Assembly (NCBI GenBank): GCA_903888815.1
Contig: CAISVC010000221.1
Coordinates: 1 to 10,869 of the forward strand
Reading direction: 5' to 3'
Length of the DNA stretch: 10,869 nt
Source of the DNA: an uncultured Fibrobacterota bacterium
Lineage (GTDB): Bacteria; Fibrobacterota; Chitinivibrionia; Chitinivibrionales; Chitinispirillaceae
The position numbers and the translations under genes were made by a program. Positions 6,558 to 10,869 of this stretch are shown piece after piece. The notes under the pieces are model-generated. The model worked only from the letters and a program-made list of their open reading frames with translations. It did not search any database and was not told where the DNA came from. Numbering within the stretch: position 1 is the first letter of the stretch; each line of letters opens with the position of its first letter.

Positions 6558-6778
6558 TTTTTCCGCTCTTCTGTGCGCAGGCGTGAAAGGGCGCTGCCGA
6601 GATCGTAACGTCGATATTTTCCCCGCAGCGATTTTATAGGGTCCTTGGCTACGGGAACAATTGCGATGCTGTGACCGTCATCGATCCATTCGATACGCGT
6701 ATACGGCATGATATTATAATGCCGCCGTATTGCTGCCGGGATGGCGGTCTGCCCCCTTTTCGTAACAGTGCTTATCAT
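6554..6778 (-). CDS. vapB: VapB-type AbrB/MazE-fold antitoxin
   Basis: The 74-residue product begins MISTVTKRGQTAIPAAIRRH, the swapped-hairpin AbrB/MazE DNA-binding fold used by many VapB antitoxins. The Arg/Lys-rich C-terminus (YDLGSALSRLRTEERKK) would be the part that blocks VapC. The start at 6778 was chosen because a strong AGGAGG lies about 8 nt before it; a start 11 codons upstream would put that site inside the gene. It overlaps vapC by 4 bp. The upstream half-sites at 6807-6856 are likely its operator. Confidence 0.9.
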   Translation of the reverse strand: MISTVTKRGQTAIPAAIRRHYNIMPYTRIEWIDDGHSIAIVPVAKDPIKSLRGKYRRYDLGSALSRLRTEERKK

Positions 6779-6802
6779 AGAGAAATCCTCCTCTCTCTTC
6801 AA

Positions 6803-6831
6803 AATATACAAGCTAAATATTATTTTTACAA
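6803..6831 (-). promoter_or_regulatory. Promoter of vapBC
   Basis: On the minus strand TTGTAA (6831-6826), a 17-bp spacer and TATATT (6808-6803) lie 24 nt or more before the vapB start. The -35 hexamer is the same as that of the abiE promoter. Both hexamers overlap the repeated half-sites described for this operon. Confidence 0.65.
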
Positions 6832-6856
6832 GCTTTTTATGTTATTATGCTTGTAA
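6807..6856. promoter_or_regulatory. Three half-sites forming the likely VapBC operator
   Basis: TACAAGCT occurs at 6807-6814 and again at 6827-6834, 20 bp apart. A third copy in reverse, GCTTGTAA, is at 6849-6856. The last two form a perfect 8-bp inverted repeat, TTACAAGC-N15-GCTTGTAA. VapBC complexes bind paired sites in their own promoters, with binding strength set by the toxin:antitoxin ratio. The spacing of about two DNA turns suits side-by-side binding. Confidence 0.7.
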
Positions 6857-6885
6857 CCAAGGGTCGTTAGTATGTTGGGTTTGCA

Positions 6886-6970
6886 CGGAAATCTGTCCTT
6901 GACGCCCCGCCTCATTTTTCGGGTCAGGAACGAAATGATACGGTATGCGAGGTCAGGAAAGCATGGATGA
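6886..6970 (+). repeat. ptsI-tail repeat, copy C (displaced 3' end)
   Basis: In the ptsI frame from 6893 it reads LSLTPRLIFRVRNEMIRY, then ARSGKHG and TGA (6968-6970). Eighteen of the first 21 residues equal the intact enzyme I tail. It shares CGGAAATCTGTCC at its left border with copy B, so B and C descend from the same form of the ptsI end, different from the one now on the gene. No enzyme I body precedes it. Confidence 0.87.
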
Positions 6971-7032
6971 CGCAGGCACGCGGCAGAGGGGATGGGGTTT
7001 TTTCATCAGATACAAACAAAACCGGATATAAC

Positions 7033-7061
7033 TTGACTTGTGTGCCCGAAACAAGTATTTT
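7033..7061 (+). promoter_or_regulatory. Promoter of the ArsR-family gene
   Basis: TTGACT (7033-7038), a 17-bp spacer and TATTTT (7056-7061) lie upstream of the ATG at 7098. The -35 hexamer is close to consensus. The spacer is occupied by an inverted repeat (7036-7056). Confidence 0.65.
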
Positions 7062-7081
7062 ATATGAGGATATTATCATAT
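7036..7081. promoter_or_regulatory. Two palindromes in the ArsR-family promoter
   Basis: ACTTGT-N9-ACAAGT (7036-7056) lies between the -35 and -10 hexamers, and ATATGA-N8-TCATAT (7062-7081) covers the transcription start. Both are perfect in their 6-bp arms. ArsR-family repressors bind AT-rich palindromes of this kind across their own promoters, so autoregulation is likely. Which of the two is the true site cannot be told. Confidence 0.6.
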
Positions 7082-7097
7082 GTTCATGGAGTAATTA

Positions 7098-7436
7098 ATG
7101 GCCGGAGAAGAACTGGTATTCAAGGTGAAGGCTGATCTGCTAAAAAGTCTGGCCCATCCATCGAGATTGGCCATCCTCGAATACCTCAAAAAAAAAGAGG
7201 CATCCGTCGGGGAAATGGTCATCAAGCTGGGGATCGAGCAATCCGGTCTTTCAAAGCATCTATCGGTGCTCAAACAGTCCGGCATTCTCAGTTCAAGGCA
7301 GGAAAAGGTCACGGTATTCTATTCGGTCCGGGATAAGGATATTTTCGTTGTCTTGCGCACCATATCCGAAATTCTTATGAAAAAATTCCGCGAAGGTGAA
7401 TATCTACTGCAGCACCTCGCAAGAGCAAAACCTTAA
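7098..7436 (+). CDS. ArsR-family winged-helix transcriptional regulator
   Basis: The 112-residue protein has the ArsR/SmtB fold: LLKSLAHPSRLAILEYLKKKEASVGEMVIKLGIEQSGLSKHLSVLKQSGILSSRQ, with the recognition helix at about residues 50-62, and a wing ending in VTVFYSVRD. It contains no cysteine at all, so the alpha3 and alpha3N metal sites built on Cys are absent. It more likely senses something other than a thiol-bound metal, or acts as a plain repressor. A GGAG lies about 10 nt before the ATG. The promoter carries two palindromes. It may control the small genes that follow in the same direction. Confidence 0.87.
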   Translation: MAGEELVFKVKADLLKSLAHPSRLAILEYLKKKEASVGEMVIKLGIEQSGLSKHLSVLKQSGILSSRQEKVTVFYSVRDKDIFVVLRTISEILMKKFREGEYLLQHLARAKP

Positions 7437-7452
7437 CTGAAGGGAGCGTCTT

Positions 7453-7500
7453 ATGGCAGATGTAATGTATCAATGTATCGAATTCTTTATTGGAGTATAA
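7453..7500 (+). CDS. Possible 15-residue leader peptide
   Basis: A short frame encodes MADVMYQCIEFFIGV and is preceded by AAGGGAG at a good distance. Its stop (7498-7500) lies 6 nt before the next gene's ATG, and that gene's GGAG (7492-7495) is inside it. This arrangement could couple translation of the two. It may also be a remnant of a longer gene. No residue pattern points to amino-acid attenuation. Confidence 0.35.
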   Translation: MADVMYQCIEFFIGV

Positions 7501-7506
7501 AAAATT

Positions 7507-7866
7507 ATGAATGCAGAAAAGGATCCTAAAAAAGCGTTGAAAACCGGTCCCCGCAACGCGAGTTGGTATTCAATCGGTCGCGGCAGAACTTCAACGAATA
7601 TGGTAAAGATCGATTATCCGGAAGAAGAAGAGGTCATTACATCACACCATTACACGTTCAGAATAAGCACCGGTGTACCGGCGGTCAAGGTTGATGTTTC
7701 AATCGATGGAAGCAACTGGATGCCGTGCCGTGAATCCATGGGTCACTGGTGGTTTGACTGGGAAAAGTATAAAACGAAGCCCTATGTGCTGCATGCGAGG
7801 TTACATGCAAAGGACGGCAGCAAACAAGTTTCTTCCCTGCGCAGGTTCATCGTCAAGCTGAAATAA
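7507..7866 (+). CDS. Small Ig-like beta-sandwich protein
   Basis: The 119-residue protein has a basic N-terminus (about 20 residues, no signal peptide) and then alternating beta strands: HHYTFRISTGVPAVKVDVSIDG, WMPCRES, HWWFDWEKY, KPYVLHARLHAKDG and RRFIVKL. The pattern 'VxVSIDGxxWxPC...WWFDW' resembles bacterial Ig-like single-domain proteins with unknown partners. Without a secretion signal it would act in the cytoplasm. GGAG lies 11 nt before the ATG. It follows the ArsR gene and the 15-codon frame. The family assignment comes from pattern recognition only. Confidence 0.6.
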   Translation: MNAEKDPKKALKTGPRNASWYSIGRGRTSTNMVKIDYPEEEEVITSHHYTFRISTGVPAVKVDVSIDGSNWMPCRESMGHWWFDWEKYKTKPYVLHARLHAKDGSKQVSSLRRFIVKLK

Positions 7867-7970
7867 TCGTTCATTGCAACCGTGACGGGAATTGACGTTT
7901 AGTGTGATGGCAACCCTGGGAAATTTGATGTTTGCATTGTTTTTCAGCATTGGAAGATTTGATTATGACA

Positions 7971-7986
7971 CCCCGGTTAAACGGGG
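7971..7986. other. Small GC-rich hairpin
   Basis: CCCCG-GTTAAA-CGGGG is a perfect 5-bp stem in the 260-base gap between the Ig-like gene and the next small gene. Neither strand has a T-run after it, so it is not a standard terminator. It could mark the end of the message or protect it from decay. Nothing else was recognised in this gap. Confidence 0.4.
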
Positions 7987-8126
7987 AAGAATTCTCCGGC
8001 CCTGACCCGCGAAAATCCATACGATTCAATTCGAGGGAAAAGGCCTCTTTAATCCGGTCTGATCGCCTTTCTCTCGTACCATGCCTGTCTTTCGTATAAG
8101 GAAGACATCTTCTCCGTGGAGATTTT

Positions 8127-8219
8127 ATGAGCCGTCGAATGATATACATAGCAGCTATGGCATTATGCATAGCGATCATCGTCATAGCATATATGCTATT
8201 ATCAGGCCGGAAAAAGTAG
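8127..8219 (+). CDS. 30-residue single-span membrane peptide
   Basis: A short frame encodes MSRRMIYIAAMALCIAIIVI, followed by AYMLLSGRKK. GTGGAG lies 6 nt before the ATG, a good ribosome site. The product has Arg-Arg at the N-terminus, about 20 hydrophobic residues and Gly-Arg-Lys-Lys at the end, the layout of a small one-helix membrane protein. Its function is unknown; possible roles are a membrane anchor or a regulator of a larger membrane protein. The sequence is too short for family assignment. Confidence 0.5.
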   Translation: MSRRMIYIAAMALCIAIIVIAYMLLSGRKK

Positions 8220-8270
8220 CAAGCCTGCGCCTATTTTCTCTTCATAGAGGCGAATTGAAGAAATCCGCTC

Positions 8271-8441
8271 ATGGCTGAAAAATCCAGACGGTGCCGGGAG
8301 AACCAGTGGAGGATTTCGCGTGGCTCGGTGGAGCATTCGCGCCTGCAACATTTCGCCGGGTTTTTCGGAACAAAGGCAATTGTCATCGACCGGGAAGAAA
8401 TTGTACCGGCGTTGGGAACAACAAAAGGGAGACAGCAATGA
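8271..8441 (+). CDS. Possible 56-residue protein coupled to the next gene
   Basis: The frame from ATG 8271 encodes a basic 56-residue product rich in Arg, with a hydrophobic patch (HFAGFFGTKAIVI). Its stop overlaps the start of the following gene as ATGA (8438-8441), the usual sign of translational coupling. The ribosome site is weak (GAAG about 11 nt upstream). I do not recognise it. The overlap is the main reason to think it is real. Confidence 0.4.
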   Translation: MAEKSRRCRENQWRISRGSVEHSRLQHFAGFFGTKAIVIDREEIVPALGTTKGRQQ

Positions 8442-8905
8442 ATATCGTAAACGGACAGCGACAGAAAAAAAATGACGGCATCGCCGCGACCATGAAGCGC
8501 CAACCGCTCCTCGCGACATGCATGGCCGCCATGGAGGAGTGGAAAAGGCGGACCGTATATAAGGCGTGCGAAGTTTCTGTAGTCAATGCCCTTCTGGATG
8601 CGAACGCCGCCGTCTGGATCGACAAGCCGCTTTTCACCGACGCACTTGCGGACCTGCTGGAGTTCGCGGCACGGTCGAGCGTGAATAACAACAATTTGAA
8701 ATTAACGGCCGCCACGAGCGGGTTAAACTCCGTTCGCGTCCTGATCGATTACACGCCTTCGCCTGAACAGAACATTGAAACGCGCTCGCCGTTCGCGCGC
8801 AGCCGCTTCAGCGGCGTAACGAGACAGATCATCTCGCAGCATGGCGGCTGTCTGGAATTCAGCGAAGGTCGGCAAGTCTGTAGAATCATGATACGCATTC
8901 CCTGA
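8438..8905 (+). CDS. Degenerate histidine-kinase-type ATPase-domain protein, first of two
   Basis: The 155-residue protein resembles only the HATPase_c part of a sensor kinase. Residues 62-82, DKPLFTDALADLLEFAARSS, match the N-box helix, where the usual Asn is replaced. RVLIDYTPSPEQ takes the place of the DxGxG nucleotide loop and lacks its glycines. SGVTRQIISQHGGCLEF (from residue 125) and the final CRIMIRIP match the end of the domain. There is no phospho-acceptor His helix. ATP binding is therefore doubtful and a binding or scaffold role is more likely. GGGAGA lies 6 nt before the ATG, which also overlaps the upstream 56-codon frame. The next gene is a paralogue. Confidence 0.6.
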   Translation: MNIVNGQRQKKNDGIAATMKRQPLLATCMAAMEEWKRRTVYKACEVSVVNALLDANAAVWIDKPLFTDALADLLEFAARSSVNNNNLKLTAATSGLNSVRVLIDYTPSPEQNIETRSPFARSRFSGVTRQIISQHGGCLEFSEGRQVCRIMIRIP

Positions 8906-8961
8906 TGCCGGGTTAACGGCATCGAAAAGTTCAGGGAACGTCTTATCGGAATGGAAGGGAA

Positions 8962-9399
8962 ATGATGCGGATAAAGAGCCATAAAATTGCGGCAAGGTTG
9001 AAACTGCAGCCCGTCTTTCCCGTCTGCCAGACGGCGCTTGAGGAGTGGAAACGGCGCACGAGGTTCAAGTCATGCAGGATCCGCCTGGATAACTATAAAA
9101 CAAGAAATTGGCTCGACGAGGTTCTTTTCAAGCGGGCGATCATCAATCTGCTTGAAATCGCCGCGCAAAAAAGCGGACAGCGCGGCGAAATCGTGTTCAC
9201 GATCATATCGGAGAGGTTCAGCTCCTGCTGTATAGCGATTGATTATGCCCTTACGGAAAAAAGAACGGGCCAGTATGAGGATGATATGAATGCACGGCCT
9301 GACGGGGAGACTGTTGAGATCGTTTCGCAGCACCGGGGCAAAATTGAAATCGTCGAAGAAAAACAGCGGGGAAGGTTTCTGATACACCTGCCCCACTGA
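8962..9399 (+). CDS. Degenerate histidine-kinase-type ATPase-domain protein, second of two
   Basis: The 145-residue protein is a diverged paralogue of its upstream neighbour. Both share an N-terminal C-x-(A)-ALEEWKRRT-like segment (MEEWKRRT in the first, LEEWKRRT here) and the N-box-like helix (LDEVLFKRAIINLLEIAAQKS, residues 51-71). They also share an ending: VEIVSQHRGKIEI (His124) and GRFLIHLPH here. The nucleotide-loop glycines are missing here too (IDYALTEKR). The start may be 8962 or the adjacent ATG at 8965; GGAAGGGA lies just upstream. The gap to the first copy is 56 nt, so the pair probably shares a message. Confidence 0.6.
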   Translation: MMRIKSHKIAARLKLQPVFPVCQTALEEWKRRTRFKSCRIRLDNYKTRNWLDEVLFKRAIINLLEIAAQKSGQRGEIVFTIISERFSSCCIAIDYALTEKRTGQYEDDMNARPDGETVEIVSQHRGKIEIVEEKQRGRFLIHLPH

Positions 9400-9454
9400 G
9401 CGAAATTATTAAAGCGCGGAATAGTTCCGGAAAGTGATGGCGAAGGGGCGGAAA

Positions 9455-9772
9455 ATGCAATTTCAGGATAGCCGAATAGGAACGAAGGAAGCGAAAAAGA
9501 TCGCTGGGGAACAATCCACCAATAAAAAGATAAGACTGACCATTAAAAAAACTAAGGGAAATAAAGAGGCCGCGCCAATGAAGCGTAAATGTTTGGATTG
9601 TACGGCATTTGGATTTGGATACGGTAAGCGAAACATTTCCGTTCATTGCGGCGGGGTTCATCCTCCTACGATCGAACACATCTGCCGGGCGTTCGAAGAA
9701 GCGCCACAGAAAATTAAGGTGGAAAAAAATAACGGTCTGCAACAGCCGCTTGAACGCAATACAGGCAAATGA
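9455..9772 (+). CDS. Small Cys/His-rich protein, possible zinc binder
   Basis: I do not recognise a family. The C-terminal 64 residues contain RKCLDCTAF, ISVHCGG, HPP and EHICRAFEE, a spacing of CxxC followed by HC and HxC that could bind zinc. The segment before it is Lys-rich and low in complexity. Three starts are possible: 9437, 9455 (AAGGGG upstream, chosen) and 9580 (AAAGAGG upstream, giving just the Cys/His-rich part). The stop overlaps an ATG of the next frame (ATGA at 9769-9772). Confidence 0.5.
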   Translation: MQFQDSRIGTKEAKKIAGEQSTNKKIRLTIKKTKGNKEAAPMKRKCLDCTAFGFGYGKRNISVHCGGVHPPTIEHICRAFEEAPQKIKVEKNNGLQQPLERNTGK

Positions 9773-9843
9773 AAAGTAGTACGTGCGTCAAGCAGCGGAC
9801 GATGGCCGAAGCCGGCCTGTCACCTATAAAAAGGAAGATTACA

Positions 9844-10074
9844 ATGACCGGAAAAAAGAAAGCGAATAACGGCAGCACGGACATATCAAAACCGCACCAG
9901 GGTCTGCAGAGTCCTGTTCTTACGGAGCGCGTTTCGGCCATAAACTTTCTTGGCGGACGCGGGAGCAGGGAATCGCTCGCATTGTTGAAGGAAAAAATTA
10001 AGATTGTTCATCAGGAATATATCGCACTGATGATGGCGATAGCAAAATTGAAACATAAATACCGCGTGCGATGA
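9844..10074 (+). CDS. Small protein with one HEAT-like repeat
   Basis: The 76-residue product has a polar N-terminus and then two helices in the pattern of a HEAT repeat: VLTERVSAINFLGGRGSRESLALLKEKI and VHQEYIALMMAIAKLKHKY. HEAT-type units usually act in protein-protein contacts and occur in series, so a lone unit is unusual. The start at 9844 has AAGGAAGA 5 nt upstream. An earlier in-frame ATG at 9769 overlaps the preceding stop but has a weak ribosome site and would add 25 residues. The function is unknown. Confidence 0.55.
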   Translation: MTGKKKANNGSTDISKPHQGLQSPVLTERVSAINFLGGRGSRESLALLKEKIKIVHQEYIALMMAIAKLKHKYRVR

Positions 10075-10230
10075 GCAGCATTATGGCTGAGAGGAACACA
10101 CCGGCAGACGTCAAGAGCTGACGGAATCGTCATGAAATTATCGAAAGACGACCTCTATACGTGCGCAGTGCTCGAAGGGTTTCTGCGCATGATTGACGAC
10201 AATAATAAAAGCATAAAAGGAGTTGCTATT

Positions 10231-10869
10231 ATGGCGACAAACCCCCGTACTTCAATCGCGGAACAGTTTCGGAAAACGGATCTCGCGATCAGCAACGCCA
10301 TGAACGATGAGGAAATTTCCAAATCGCTCGAGTCGTTCGGTTACGATAGGGCGAAGTTTGAGAGGGGAAGGGCCCTTCTCGATTTCGCGAAGGCTGCCGT
10401 CAACGCCAAAGTCTCGGCGGAGGGGGCGCTACGCGAAGCCACGGCCGCCCTAAAAACTGCTGAAATCGCTGCGCGGGAAGCTTTCCAGGCCCTCGCGCAG
10501 GTGGCGAAAGCCGGGTTCGGCAGGGAGACGCTCGCTTCGCTCGGTCTTTCAAGCGCGATGCCGCACGCGTGCGCTGCCTTTCTTACCGCAGGGTATGCGC
10601 TGTTCGATAACGCGCAGAAGATCCCGGGGGTTCAGGCCAAATTGGCTTCGTACGGTTACGACGCGCAGAAGCTGAGCCGCGAACGGGAAAAAATATCCGC
10701 GTACGCCAGGGCCGACCACGCGCAGGAGGCCGCCAAAGGCGCAGCCCAGCAGGCCACCGATACGCAGAACAGGGCGCTGAACCAGCTTAAGTATTGGATC
10801 GCCGAATATCTCAAGATCATCAAGAGCGATCCAAACGATGTCCTGACCCTCAATACGGTGGGCGATTTA
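10231..10869 (+). CDS. Helical repeat protein, 5' part (runs off the window)
   Basis: The frame is open for 213 codons to the window edge. The product is Ala-rich and helical, with two units of about 105 residues. Unit 1 starts at SFGYDRAKFERGRALLDFA (Phe36 region) and unit 2 at SYGYDAQKLSREREKISAYA (Tyr141 region). Each continues into a long charged coiled-coil-like helix, and unit 2 reaches LKYWIAEYLKIIK. Proteins of this shape are found as uncharacterised coiled-coil proteins in FCB-group bacteria. There is no signal peptide. AAAGGAG lies about 9 nt before the ATG at 10231, which decides the start; an in-frame ATG at 10132 would add 33 residues (KLSKDDLYTCAVLEGF...) with a poor ribosome site. 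The function is unknown. Confidence 0.7.
   Translation, partial: MATNPRTSIAEQFRKTDLAISNAMNDEEISKSLESFGYDRAKFERGRALLDFAKAAVNAKVSAEGALREATAALKTAEIAAREAFQALAQVAKAGFGRETLASLGLSSAMPHACAAFLTAGYALFDNAQKIPGVQAKLASYGYDAQKLSREREKISAYARADHAQEAAKGAAQQATDTQNRALNQLKYWIAEYLKIIKSDPNDVLTLNTVGDL

Noticed and set aside
2396..6970. ptsI-tail copies as CRISPR repeats or integron attC sites
   Set aside because: There are only four copies at long, irregular spacing with different lengths. They encode protein sequence in the ptsI frame, lack attC-type secondary structure, and no cas or integrase gene is present.
7971..7986. Hairpin as a terminator of the Ig-like gene
   Set aside because: The stem is short and no T-run follows on either strand.
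8955..8975. A fifth ptsI-tail copy at GAAATGATGCGGATA
   Set aside because: Only about a dozen bases resemble the tail and similarity does not extend on either side. It is the start region of the second kinase-like gene, so chance is the simpler explanation.
8723..8995. Leftward frame of 90 codons opposite the kinase-like pair
   Set aside because: It spans one paralogue and the gap before the next. The rightward proteins are mutually homologous, so the rightward strand is the coding one.

Overview
The window looks like an accessory stretch of the chromosome of a diderm, FCB-type bacterium (Fibrobacterota/Chlorobiota/Bacteroidota group). This is an inference. It rests on a PorT-like outer-membrane beta-barrel, a TM1410-type glycoside hydrolase with a signal peptide, and a partial repeat protein of a coiled-coil type I associate with these phyla. 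The lineage cannot be fixed further from sequence alone. No tRNA, rRNA, CRISPR array, transposase or integrase was seen.

Layout. At the left edge is the start of a leftward gene, possibly ArsR-like, then a palindrome and a small VIT/CCC1-like membrane protein (185-646). Next is ptsI, enzyme I of the PTS (818-2479), with all its catalytic motifs and no HPr gene beside it. From the 3' end of ptsI to about position 6970 three unrelated cassettes follow: an AbiE-type toxin-antitoxin pair (2562-3957, rightward, toxin first), a two-gene leftward operon for an outer-membrane barrel and a GH114-like hydrolase (5786-4115) with its own terminator, and a leftward vapBC toxin-antitoxin pair (6778-6129). 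The rest (7033-10869) is a rightward train: an ArsR-family regulator with palindromic promoter elements, an Ig-like small protein, a 30-residue single-span membrane peptide, a 56-residue peptide overlapping the next start, two tandem paralogues resembling degenerate histidine-kinase ATPase domains, a Cys/His-rich small protein, a HEAT-like small protein, and the first 213 residues of a helical repeat protein that leaves the window.

The most striking observation is that the borders between cassettes carry copies of the 3' end of ptsI. Two copies (3948-4025 and 6893-6970) keep the reading frame through to a stop codon and encode a recognisable enzyme I C-terminus. A third (6111-6131) is a 21-bp exact match to ptsI 2409-2429. 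The AbiE antitoxin and the VapC toxin both take their stop codons from inside these copies. This fits repeated insertion of cassettes at the 3' end of ptsI, each restoring the gene and pushing the old end downstream. No recombinase is visible, so the mechanism is unknown.

Other points of note: the AbiE toxin gene appears leaderless, with a strong promoter ending 7 nt before its ATG and a palindrome between -35 and -10; the GH114-like enzyme has its TIM-barrel halves in circularly permuted order; and the right-hand train of small proteins has no function I can assign.
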